64,000 nucleotides of DNA. Origin: Endozoicomonas sp965261315. Its GTDB lineage: Bacteria > Pseudomonadota > Gammaproteobacteria > Pseudomonadales > Endozoicomonadaceae. This document shows positions 19,029 through 27,545 of the stretch, one piece after another (the stretch's first letter is position 1; each line of letters starts with the position of its first letter). A program made the translations under genes and the position numbers. The stretch is taken from the NCBI GenBank assembly GCA_965261315.1, contig CBDHDM010000107.1:13524-77523 (forward strand), written 5' to 3'. The notes under the pieces were generated by a model, which saw only the letters and a program-made list of their open reading frames with translations, was not told where the DNA came from and made no database searches.

Positions 19029-21404
19029 TTGAACAGTTCATCTTTACCAGAGTTTGTGGTCAGTCTGGATGCTTTGGGCAATGGCGATGTCGATAGGGTT
19101 GGCGGTAAAAATGCCTCTCTGGGAGAGATGCTAAGCCATCTGGGCAAGGCAGGCGTTAGCGTGCCTGGTGGTTTTGCTACAACGGCTGCAGCCTATCGGG
19201 ATTTTCTGGAAAGCTCAGGACTTTATGAGCGAATCCATAGCCTTTTGGATGAATTAAATATTGATGACCTGCAGCAGTTGACTCAGGCCGGGGCCAATAT
19301 TCGTCAGTGGATTATGGAAGAACCATTCCGGCCAGAGTTTGAGGAAGCTATTGTTAACAGCTATCGAGAGCTTTGTGGTGATCAGAAAGAACTTGCCGTT
19401 GCAGTACGCTCTTCAGCAACGGCTGAAGACTTGCCCGATGCCTCTTTTGCCGGTCAGCAGGAAACCTTTCTCAATATTCGCGGTGAGCAAAATGTGCTCA
19501 GGGCGGTTCGGGAGGTCTTTGCTTCACTGTTTAACGATCGCGCTATTTCATACCGTGAGCATCAGGGCTTTGACCATCGTGATGTTGCACTGTCTGCCGG
19601 TATTCAGCGGATGGTGCGCAGTGAAACGGGCTCTGCCGGGGTTATGTTCACTCTGGATACTGAATCAGGTTTTCGTGATGCGGTGTTTATCACGTCATCC
19701 TACGGTTTGGGTGAAACGGTGGTTCAGGGGGCCGTAAACCCGGATGAGTTTTATGTCTACAAGCCTGCCCTGGAAGCGGGTCGCTCTGCCATTTTAAGGC
19801 GGAATATGGGCAGTAAGGCGATTCAAATGGTCTACGGCGATGCGGGGGAGACCGGTAGATCCGTTCAGACGGTTGATGTGGATCTGGCTGAACGGAATAA
19901 GTTCTCCATTAATGATCAGGATGTCCTTGAACTTGCCCGACAGGCAATGGCCATTGAGGCGCACTATGGCTGCCCTATGGATATTGAATGGGCCAAAGAC
20001 GGTGATGATCAGCAGCTTTATGTTGTTCAGGCCAGGCCGGAAACCGTACAGAGTCGAACCGAGTCGAGAACGCTTGAACGTTATCGCTTGCTTGAACAGG
20101 GTCATGTTTTGGCGGAAGGTAGGAGTATAGGTCAGCGTATTGGTCAGGGCAGAGTCTGTATGGTTGACGAGCTGGCGGATATGGATCGTGTCAAAGTGGG
20201 TGATGTATTGGTCACGGACATGACCGATCCGGACTGGGAGCCAGTCATGAAACGGGCATCCGCGATTGTTACCAACCGGGGAGGGCGTACCTGCCATGCG
20301 GCAATCATTGCGAGGGAGCTGGGTATTCCAGCCGTTGTGGGCTGTGGTAACGCAACCGATTTGCTTAAAGATGGTCAGGCTGTGACGGTCTCCTGTGCAG
20401 AGGGTGACACTGGATTTATTTATGAAGGTGAACTCCCATTCGAACATCAAAAGAAAGACCTGGATCAAATGCCTGAGTTGCCCTTTAAAATCATGATGAA
20501 TGTGGGTAACCCGGATCGTGCTTTTAGTTTTTCTCGTTTGCCTAACTCTGGTGTAGGTCTGGCTCGACTTGAATTCATCATCAATAAGATGATTGGCGTT
20601 CATCCCAAGGCACTGCTCAATTACAACAATATGCCAGATGCCGTAAAACAGCAGATAGATGAACGCATGGCGGGCTACGGAGACCCGGTTGATTTTTATG
20701 TTGAGAAGCTGGTGGAAGGGGTGGCTTCTATTGCTGCTGCTTTTGCCCCGGAAAAAGTCATTGTTCGTCTCTCAGACTTTAAGTCTAATGAATATGCCAA
20801 CCTCATCGGTGGCAAGATATACGAGCCCCATGAAGAAAATCCAATGCTTGGCTTCCGTGGTGCTTCCCGCTATATCTCAGAGTCCTTTAGAGATTGCTTT
20901 GAGCTTGAGTGTCGTGCCATGAAGCGGGTTCGGGAAGAGTTTGGCCTGACTAATGTTGAATTGATGGTGCCATTTGTTCGAACACCGGATGAAGCCCACC
21001 AGGTGATCAAAATCATGTCCGATTTTGGGCTTCGCCGAGGTGAAAATGATCTCAGGATCATCATGATGTGTGAGCTGCCGTCCAATGCGCTTCTGGCTGA
21101 TGAGTTTCTTAACTATTTTGATGGTTTTTCCATTGGCTCTAATGACATGACGCAGCTGACGCTGGGATTGGATCGTGATTCTGGACTAATCGCCCATCTG
21201 TTTGATGAGCGTAACCCTGCCGTTAAACAGTTGCTGTCTATGGCCATTCAGGCTTGTCGCCGGCAGGGTAAATACATTGGTATCTGTGGTCAGGGGCCCA
21301 GTGACCATCCCGACCTTGCCCGCTGGTTAATGGAAGAGGGGATTGATACAGTCTCTTTAAATCCGGACTCAGTACTGGAAACCTGGCTCTATCTGGCTGA
21401 ATGA
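19029..21404 (+). CDS. ppsA: Phosphoenolpyruvate synthase
   Basis: 791 residues; makes PEP from pyruvate, ATP and water for gluconeogenesis. Order: N-terminal ATP-grasp nucleotide domain (VAVRSSATAEDLPDASFAGQQETF, residues ~120-150), the phosphohistidine swivel domain with TNRGGRTCHAAIIAREL (catalytic His ~421, regulatory Thr two residues before it), and the C-terminal PEP/pyruvate barrel (NDMTQLTLGLDRDSG, with the Cys of GICGQGPSDHP near the end). The start is TTG at 19029 with GGGAGA five bases upstream; the nearby ATG at 19024 runs into a stop after one more codon and touches the ribosome site, so it is not a usable start. Confidence 0.95.
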   Translation: MNSSSLPEFVVSLDALGNGDVDRVGGKNASLGEMLSHLGKAGVSVPGGFATTAAAYRDFLESSGLYERIHSLLDELNIDDLQQLTQAGANIRQWIMEEPFRPEFEEAIVNSYRELCGDQKELAVAVRSSATAEDLPDASFAGQQETFLNIRGEQNVLRAVREVFASLFNDRAISYREHQGFDHRDVALSAGIQRMVRSETGSAGVMFTLDTESGFRDAVFITSSYGLGETVVQGAVNPDEFYVYKPALEAGRSAILRRNMGSKAIQMVYGDAGETGRSVQTVDVDLAERNKFSINDQDVLELARQAMAIEAHYGCPMDIEWAKDGDDQQLYVVQARPETVQSRTESRTLERYRLLEQGHVLAEGRSIGQRIGQGRVCMVDELADMDRVKVGDVLVTDMTDPDWEPVMKRASAIVTNRGGRTCHAAIIARELGIPAVVGCGNATDLLKDGQAVTVSCAEGDTGFIYEGELPFEHQKKDLDQMPELPFKIMMNVGNPDRAFSFSRLPNSGVGLARLEFIINKMIGVHPKALLNYNNMPDAVKQQIDERMAGYGDPVDFYVEKLVEGVASIAAAFAPEKVIVRLSDFKSNEYANLIGGKIYEPHEENPMLGFRGASRYISESFRDCFELECRAMKRVREEFGLTNVELMVPFVRTPDEAHQVIKIMSDFGLRRGENDLRIIMMCELPSNALLADEFLNYFDGFSIGSNDMTQLTLGLDRDSGLIAHLFDERNPAVKQLLSMAIQACRRQGKYIGICGQGPSDHPDLARWLMEEGIDTVSLNPDSVLETWLYLAE

Positions 21405-21412
21405 GTTCTGAG

Positions 21413-21476
21413 CCACAAAGATCACTTATATCAACGAGTTACTCGCTTTTCTTTGTGTTTTTTGTGATCTTTGTGG
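21413..21476. repeat. CACAAAG-type stem-loop after ppsA
   Basis: Perfect 13-bp arms CCACAAAGATCAC (21413-21425) and GTGATCTTTGTGG (21464-21476). The right side also contains CTTTGTGTTTTTTGTG, sharing the motif of the stem-loop at 13909-13953. It could end ppsA transcription or stabilise its 3' end; there is no long T tract. Confidence 0.6.
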
Positions 21477-21527
21477 TTAAGTAGTTGAGCTTATTATTTC
21501 AGTCTGAATTGCCCTGGGAGAATAATA

Positions 21528-22008
21528 ATGACTTTTACCACCCCTGATCTCTGCGATGATTTTTCCGACCGTATACAAGTGGTTGAGCCTGGTTTTAAAA
21601 GCCTGGGTGGCACTTCTGTTTTCAGTGGTGAAATCGTCACCATAAAGTGCCATGAAGATAATTCCATGGTGCGGGAGCAGGTTTTCAGTGATGGTTACGG
21701 TAAGGTATTGGTTGTTGATGGAGGGGGCTCCCTGAGAAAGGCGCTGCTGGGTGATATGCTGGCAGAGCAGGCAGCCAGTAATGGCTGGCAGGGCATCATC
21801 GTTTATGGCTGTATTAGAGATGTGGAAGTTATCTCTCAATTGCCACTGGGTGTTCAGGCGTTAGCGACTCATCCTATGAAAACCGATAAAAAGGGACTTG
21901 GTGAAGTGAATCTTCCGGGTTCGCTTCCATGGTACGGACTTTGTTCCCGGTCATTTCCTTTATGCTGACTTAAATGGCATTGTTGTTTCTTCTGAGCGTC
22001 TCGTTTAA
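21528..22008 (+). pseudogene. rraA: RraA, ribonuclease E activity regulator, with +1 frameshift
   Basis: The first ~130 codons match RraA well (LCDDFSDRIQVVEPGF, VLVVDGGGSLRKALLGD, GIIVYGCIRDVE). RraA binds RNase E and masks its RNA-binding region. After GEVNLP the frame changes: removing one G from the run at 21917-21919 restores VRFHGTDFVPGHFLYADLNG and IVVSSERLV to a stop at 22006-22008, giving 159 residues, the normal length. As read, the product ends wrongly at 21968 with an unrelated tail. This is either a recent mutation or a base-calling error; the rest is intact. Position after ppsA is typical. Confidence 0.8.
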
Positions 22009-22314
22009 TTCTCACTTACCCTGTTTCAAGTTATATCTATAGGAACACGAAACGGGGTGATTTCTGACCTGTCATAAATAACGATTCTTTCTATAATAAG
22101 CCATTGTTTCACAAGCCTTTTCATAAGTTATTATCGTTGATGATTAATTAAACAATTCTTCGGTAATTACTGATCTAAAACGACGAATTTCTTGTAAAAA
22201 GGCGAAGGTTTTCTTTCGTTTTTGCGGTAATATCCGCCCCCATTGAAGCGTCGGGAACTATTTTTACCTGACTGCCAACCATCCCAGAACCCCCCTCTGA
22301 CGGAGAAAGTTCCA
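22009..22314 (+). promoter_or_regulatory. AT-rich leader upstream of pyk
   Basis: About 300 bases without a gene. A -10-like TATAAT lies at 22092-22097 with no convincing -35, and the stretch is otherwise AT-rich. The likely pyk ribosome site CGGAGAAAG is at 22301-22309. No structured leader was recognised. Confidence 0.35.
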
Positions 22315-23737
22315 GTGAGAAAGACCAAGATCGTCTGTACCATCGGCCCTAAGTCTGAATCCCATGAAATGCTGACCAAACTGGTCGACAATGGCATGAA
22401 TGTGATGCGACTGAACTTCTCCCATGGTAATTTTGACGAGCATGGTGCCCGTATTGCCAGCCTGCGTAAAGTAATGGTTGAAACCGGTAAGCGTGTTGCC
22501 ATTCTTCTGGACACCAAAGGCCCGGAGATCCGTACCGTTAAGCTGCAGAATGGCGATGATGTCATGCTGACTGCTGGACAGGAATTTACGCTGATTACTG
22601 ACACCTCTGTCATTGGTGACAATACTCGTGTTTCCGTTACCTATGCTGGCCTGACAGATGACCTGAAGCCAGGCAACACCGTTCTGCTGGATGACGGTCT
22701 GATTGAACTGACCGTGAAAGAAGTCAAGGCTCAGGAAATCGTCTGCGAAGTTAAAAACAATGGCGAGCTGGGTGAAAACAAAGGTGTAAACCTGCCTGGT
22801 GTTAAGGTTAACCTGCCAGCGCTGTCTGAAAAAGATAAGGCTGACCTGGTATTTGGTTGTGAGCAGGGCGTTGATTTTGTAGCGGCTTCCTTCATCCGTA
22901 AAGCGAGCGATGTTAAGGAGATTCGTGAACTGCTGGATGCCAACGGCGGTAAGGAAATTCAGATTATTTCCAAAATCGAAAACCAGGAAGGCGTTGATAA
23001 TTTTGACGAAATTCTGGCCGTCTCCGACGCTATCATGGTTGCCCGTGGTGATCTGGGTGTAGAAATTCCGGTTGATCAGGTGATCTTTGCCCAGAAGATG
23101 ATGATCAATAAGTGTAACCATGCCCGCAAGCCGGTTATCACCGCTACTCAGATGTTGGATTCCATGATCAAGAATCCCCGTCCAACCCGCGCAGAAGCTG
23201 GGGACGTGGCGAACGCGATTCTGGATGGCACCGATGCAGTTATGCTTTCCGGTGAGAGTGCCAAGGGTAAGTATCCTGCAGGAATCTGTCGCGGTAATGG
23301 CTACCATCTGTAACAGCACCGATGGCAGCATGGAACTGCGTGTTGAAGAGTTTGATGCTGAGATCGACAACTACCGCAGTATCACTCAGGCAGTTTGCCG
23401 TGGTGCTGTAAAGACTGCTGATATTCTGGCAGCAAAGCTGATCATTGTTGCCACTGAACAGGGTAAATCTGCGCGCTCACTGCGCAAGTTCTTCCCTAAA
23501 GCTCAGATCCTGGCGCTGACGTCTTCTGAGAAGACCGCTAACCAGCTGAGCCTGAGCAAAGGCATTACTACCAGCCTGGTACCTCAGCAGGAAAATACCG
23601 ATGCTTTCTACAAGCTGGGTAAAGAGCTGGCTGTGGAGCACGGCTTTGTTAAGTCTGGTGATGTTGTTGTAATGGTTTCTGGTGCTTTGGTTGCATCTGG
23701 AACAACAAATACTTCTTCTGTTCATGTGATCGATTAA
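22315..23737 (+). pseudogene. pyk: Pyruvate kinase with +1 frameshift
   Basis: Type I (PykF-like) pyruvate kinase, PEP + ADP to pyruvate + ATP. The GTG start at 22315 (VRKTKIVCTIGPKS) has CGGAGAAAG upstream; the frame open before it is not coding. Motifs: MRLNFSHG, LDTKGPEIRT, the signature IISKIENQEGVDNFDE with catalytic Lys, and MVARGDLGVEIP. After MLSGESAKGKYP the frame shifts near 23279-23283: dropping one base joins it to ESVAVMATICNSTD, and the rest reads to the C-terminal domain and stop at 23737, about 473 residues, normal for the family. As read, the first part ends at 23313. Because the enzyme is central and both halves look well preserved, an assembly error or very recent mutation is more likely than old decay. 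Confidence 0.85.
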
Positions 23738-23770
23738 TCTTTTAAATCCGAAGATTACCTTTCTCTATCT

Positions 23771-23805
23771 CCCGGGTTACTGATCATCAGCTAACCCGGG
23801 TTTTT
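23771..23805 (+). terminator. Terminator after pyk
   Basis: Perfect 9-bp stem CCCGGGTTA / TAACCCGGG with a 12-base loop, followed by five T. Confidence 0.88.
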
Positions 23806-23941
23806 CATCATTACCCTTCTAATCTCTCCTCTATTTTCTTACTTCAGACTTAATTTCTAACGGTTAACTGGAAAGATCGTAAATACTTCTGCCATTTCTG
23901 CCGACAACAAGAAGCAACACTTAGTTTTTGGGCTATGGCAG

Positions 23942-24490
23942 ATGAAAGGCATAATTTTCACCGAGTTTATAGAAATGGTGGAATCGCGATTTTCCATTGA
24001 GGTTGCAGAACAGGTTATTGAAGCAGCCAACCTCTCATCAGGTGCTAGTTACACATCACTGGGAACCTATTCGCATCATGAAATTCTGAAGCTGGTTATT
24101 AAGCTTTCTTCTATCAGCGGTGCTAATCCAGCAGACCTTCAGGTGGTCTTCGGGGAATACTTGTTTGCCCGGTTTAACGAGATCCATCCTGAGTTTTTTG
24201 AGGGTGTGGAAGGGGTCTTTGAGTTTCTGAGTAAAGTACAGGGTTACATTCATATGGAAGTACAGAAGCTCTATCAAGAGGCCAACCCACCGAAACTGGT
24301 TTGCAAACGAGTAGATGATCACCATATGGAGCTGCACTATCAGTCTCATCGTCCGTTTGCACCACTGGCATTAGGCTTGATTAAAGGCTGTGCTATCCAT
24401 TTTGGAGAAAATCTGACGATTCATTATGAACCGCTTCCAGGCACTGGCGATGGAACCGAGGCTCGTTTTCACCTGACCCTTGAAGGATGA
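23942..24490 (+). CDS. H-NOX heme-based nitric oxide sensor
   Basis: 182-residue HNOB-domain protein, the full length of a stand-alone bacterial H-NOX. Heme-binding features are visible: the proximal ligand His104 (GYIHMEVQ) and the YxSxR motif Tyr133-Ser135-Arg137 (HYQSHR) that grips the heme propionates. No distal-pocket Tyr was identified by eye, which would favour selective NO over O2 binding, but this needs an alignment. It lies seven bases before a hybrid histidine kinase; in other marine gammaproteobacteria such pairs sense NO and control biofilm or host-colonisation behaviour through kinase inhibition. Function as the kinase's sensor is inferred from this operon. Confidence 0.9.
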   Translation: MKGIIFTEFIEMVESRFSIEVAEQVIEAANLSSGASYTSLGTYSHHEILKLVIKLSSISGANPADLQVVFGEYLFARFNEIHPEFFEGVEGVFEFLSKVQGYIHMEVQKLYQEANPPKLVCKRVDDHHMELHYQSHRPFAPLALGLIKGCAIHFGENLTIHYEPLPGTGDGTEARFHLTLEG

Positions 24491-24496
24491 TTGTTC

Positions 24497-25948
24497 ATGG
24501 ACGAAAAGGCATGGGAAAAGCGCTATGAGCGAGAGAAAGCAGCCCGGCTTCAGGCAGAAAGAATTGCAGAAGAAAAAACCAGAGAGATTTTCTACCGGAA
24601 CCTTGAGTTAAAGAATCTGGCTGAAAATCTGGAGCAGCAGGTTAAAGATCGCACCATAGAACTGGAAGCCAACAATCATCGTTTGATGGATTCCAGAAAT
24701 GCGCTACGGAATCAGCAGAAAGCGTTGCGGGAAATAAATCAGTGTCTTCAGGATAAGGCTGTAGAGCTGGAAAAAGCCAGCCATCATAAATCACAGTTCC
24801 TGGCCAATGTTTCCCATGAGCTAAGAACACCACTGAATAGTTTGATGATTCTGGCCAGCATTCTTGCTGATAACCAGGAGGGCAATCTTACATCCGATCA
24901 GGTTCAATCTGTTCAGATAATCTTCAATAGTGCCAATGAGTTACTGGAGATTATTGAAGATATACTCGATATGTCCAAAGCAGAGGCCGGTGAGCTCAGT
25001 ATTCACCAGGAAGATATTTTGCTGGGTGATATATGGCGAAGCCTTACTGACCAGTTTATGCCCATCAGTAAGGAGAAAGGGGTTATCTTTGACGTAATCT
25101 GCGCTCCCAATCTCCCCGAATGGATACATACGGATCGTAAGCGGCTTAAGCAAGTTCTGAAAAATCTATTATCCAATGCTTTCAAATTTACGCCAAAAAA
25201 TGGTTCTGTAAAACTTCTGATTCACAAAGAAGCCTGGCGCCTGGGGAAGGAATACTCGTCAGAAGGGCTGGTTTTTCAAGTCATTGACGATGGTGTAGGG
25301 ATTCCAGTCGAGAAACAGGAGACAGTTTTTCAGATGTTCAAGCAGGCCGATGGAACAACCAGTCGGAAATATGGTGGTACAGGCCTTGGTCTCTCAATTT
25401 CACGGAAACTGGCGCGCTTACTTGAGGGTGACCTGACACTGGAGAGCAAAGAAAACAAGGGGGCAACGTTCTCTCTGCTCCTACCGCCATTGACGTTGGT
25501 CACCACTGAAGAATCCATCCGAAATGTAAACAGTGACTTTATTATTGTCAGCGAAGAAGACATAACTGAGCCTTTTGCAGGGCAACAGGTGCTACTGGTG
25601 GATGATGACCTGAGAAACAGCTTTGCATTATCGCGATTATTGGAGAGTCATGGACTCAGAGTGCACCTGGCAGAGAGTGGCCAGCAGGCATTGGAGTTTC
25701 TTGAAGAAAATAACCAGATAGAGTTACTCCTGCTGGATATGATGATGCCAGTTATGGATGGCCGTGAAGTCCTTAAACAGCTGAGAAGTAAAGTGGAATT
25801 TCGGCTAATGCCCGTGATAATTCTGACTGCCAGTATGTTGAAAGAGGATGAAATACGCTGTCGTGCTACAGGTGCAGATGACTATTTGCAGAAGCCTGTG
25901 GAAATAAGGGTGCTCATGGACCACATTCGAAGCTGGATTACTGCCTAA
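24497..25948 (+). CDS. Hybrid histidine kinase partner of H-NOX
   Basis: 483 residues from ATG 24497, preceded by GAAGGA inside the end of the H-NOX gene; a TTG six bases earlier is also possible. No membrane segment, so cytoplasmic. Residues 1-95 form a charged coiled coil. HisKA follows with the phospho-acceptor His107 (NVSHELRTP). The HATPase domain has N, G1 and G2 boxes (NLLSNAFKF, DDGVGIP, GGTGLGLSIS). A C-terminal receiver (residues ~365-483) has VDDD and the phospho-acceptor Asp414 (LLLDMMMP) with Lys466 (QKP). It matches the H-NOX-associated hybrid kinase type (HahK/HnoK). The downstream phosphotransfer partner is not in the window. Its last 11 bases overlap the convergent PLP enzyme gene. 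Confidence 0.9.
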   Translation: MDEKAWEKRYEREKAARLQAERIAEEKTREIFYRNLELKNLAENLEQQVKDRTIELEANNHRLMDSRNALRNQQKALREINQCLQDKAVELEKASHHKSQFLANVSHELRTPLNSLMILASILADNQEGNLTSDQVQSVQIIFNSANELLEIIEDILDMSKAEAGELSIHQEDILLGDIWRSLTDQFMPISKEKGVIFDVICAPNLPEWIHTDRKRLKQVLKNLLSNAFKFTPKNGSVKLLIHKEAWRLGKEYSSEGLVFQVIDDGVGIPVEKQETVFQMFKQADGTTSRKYGGTGLGLSISRKLARLLEGDLTLESKENKGATFSLLLPPLTLVTTEESIRNVNSDFIIVSEEDITEPFAGQQVLLVDDDLRNSFALSRLLESHGLRVHLAESGQQALEFLEENNQIELLLLDMMMPVMDGREVLKQLRSKVEFRLMPVIILTASMLKEDEIRCRATGADDYLQKPVEIRVLMDHIRSWITA

Positions 25949-26966
25949 TTTGGGCTTTTTTACTTTGGTTTGTGTGTAATATAGAGGCATACTTCTCAAA
26001 ATCAACGTTACCTCCACTCCCAATTGCTACCACAGTTGTATTTTCAAAAAATTCCGGGTATTCCATAATCGCAGCAATAGCAACCGCTCCACTGGGTTCC
26101 AATACCAGATTCATCTCCTGAAAGCCAAGTCTGACCGCCTCATGAACTTTATTGGTGTTGACCGTAATACCTTTGACACCGGTTTGCAGGGTGATGTCCA
26201 GATTGGCAACTCCAGGCTCAAGTGCCATTAAAGCATCACAATCTGAAGGGGTATTGCCTTGAGCCCGGCAGCACTTGCCATTTTTGAGTGATAGATTCAT
26301 CCCCTGATAACCATCAACTTCTACGGCCCATACCTGGACATCTTTATCGAATGCCAAGCTTGATCCGGCAACGAGACTACCACCACCCACTGGACAAAGC
26401 AGGTGATTACAGTTTTTTTGCATGTCATGAAGCTGCTCCTGAAGCTCTAGTGCGACAGAGGCCTGTCCTACAATAATCTGGTAGTCATCAAATGGATGTA
26501 AGAGGGTTGCGCCATGGGTTTTAGCCAACTCCTGGGCCATGTTACTTGCGGCCTCCTCTCTGGATGGGGTGTTTGAGTCACAAAGGGTAATATGAGCACC
26601 ATAATATCTCGCATTTTGAATTTTGGACTCTGGAGCATCATGGGGCATTACAAGGCGAACAGGAATATTAAGTATTTGACCTGCTGCAGCGAGACCTGCA
26701 GCAAAATTCCCTGAGGAGTATGCGGTAACACCTTGTTCCTTTTGCGCTTTGTCGAGATTTAAGAGTCTATAGAGTGCGCCGCGGAATTTGAATGCACCAG
26801 TAATTTGCAGTGACTCAGCTTTAAGCAATACTTCGCCTTGAATTAGATTACTCAAAAAGTCTGATCTTATGAGTGGTGTGGTGCGAACGAATTTCCTGAT
26901 CTGTTCAAAAGCACTGCAGAGTGCCTGGTAATTCGGAAGTGTGCTAATAACCGGGACTGCTGACAT
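25938..26966 (-). CDS. PLP-dependent threonine/serine dehydratase-like enzyme
   Basis: 342 residues from ATG 26966 (MSAVPVISTLPNYQAL); an in-frame extension to 27050 exists but is hydrophobic and unlike the family. It is a fold-type II PLP enzyme: ESLQITGAFKFRGA carries the Schiff-base Lys60, SSGNFAAGLA is the substrate loop, and CPVGGGSLVAG binds the cofactor phosphate. There is no C-terminal ACT domain, so it is a catabolic-type threonine dehydratase, serine dehydratase or serine racemase rather than biosynthetic IlvA. Substrate cannot be decided from sequence alone. Confidence 0.8.
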   Translation of the reverse strand: MSAVPVISTLPNYQALCSAFEQIRKFVRTTPLIRSDFLSNLIQGEVLLKAESLQITGAFKFRGALYRLLNLDKAQKEQGVTAYSSGNFAAGLAAAGQILNIPVRLVMPHDAPESKIQNARYYGAHITLCDSNTPSREEAASNMAQELAKTHGATLLHPFDDYQIIVGQASVALELQEQLHDMQKNCNHLLCPVGGGSLVAGSSLAFDKDVQVWAVEVDGYQGMNLSLKNGKCCRAQGNTPSDCDALMALEPGVANLDITLQTGVKGITVNTNKVHEAVRLGFQEMNLVLEPSGAVAIAAIMEYPEFFENTTVVAIGSGGNVDFEKYASILHTNQSKKAQIRQ

Positions 26967-27094
26967 AACCCTGATAATCAATAAGTTGATGATGATTGAA
27001 AGTATGCAAGGCAGCTCCAATGTCTCTACGACAGAGCTCCCAGCCAACATACAAGATAGTCGATGATTCGAGTTCAGGGTTACGAGTTGTTCGC

Positions 27095-27445
27095 TCAGAC
27101 GATTCTAATTGGGACGTCTCTCATCAAAAAATGTGCCTGGGTGGCAGCCGGTTTTACCATTCGATTGATCATCTCAGTAATAATCGCCGTTATTGCTCCA
27201 CACTTATAAGCACCATCGGTCAATCCAACGAATGACATGATTAAGATAGAAGCGCCAGCATAATATGGATGATTACGATAGTTCAGTGAATCGGCAAGAG
27301 CAGTGCTTGATGCCGCATGACGGAACCAGCGTTTGATAGCGATCAAAATGATATCATCTACCGTTAAATTTTGTTTATCGCGCTCATTACTGGCATTAAG
27401 GCTATCCAGAAAGTTAGTAACCGTATCGATTGAAGCTTGTGACAC
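27095..27445 (-). CDS. Hypothetical protein
   Basis: 116 residues, GTG start (MSQASIDTVTNFLDSL), not recognised. The first half is charged; residues ~65-95 are hydrophobic with alternating Gly (YYAGASILIMSFVGL) and could be one or two membrane or buried helices. It lies between the PLP enzyme and the sulfatase relic, on the same strand as both. No domain was assigned. Confidence 0.4.
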   Translation of the reverse strand: MSQASIDTVTNFLDSLNASNERDKQNLTVDDIILIAIKRWFRHAASSTALADSLNYRNHPYYAGASILIMSFVGLTDGAYKCGAITAIITEMINRMVKPAATQAHFLMRDVPIRIV

Positions 27446-27545
27446 ACTTTGTAGCTGCTCTCATATAAAGTTCATCAAATACTTGAGCAGGATAAGAAAG
27501 TACAGGAACACTCACCGCTCTGTGCGATGAGTGCAAAGGAAGGGT

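Noticed and set aside
19024..19032. ATG-GCT-TGA mini-frame at the ppsA start as a possible leader peptide
   Set aside because: The ATG touches the GGGAGA ribosome site with no spacing, so it could not be initiated; the TTG at 19029 has correct spacing.
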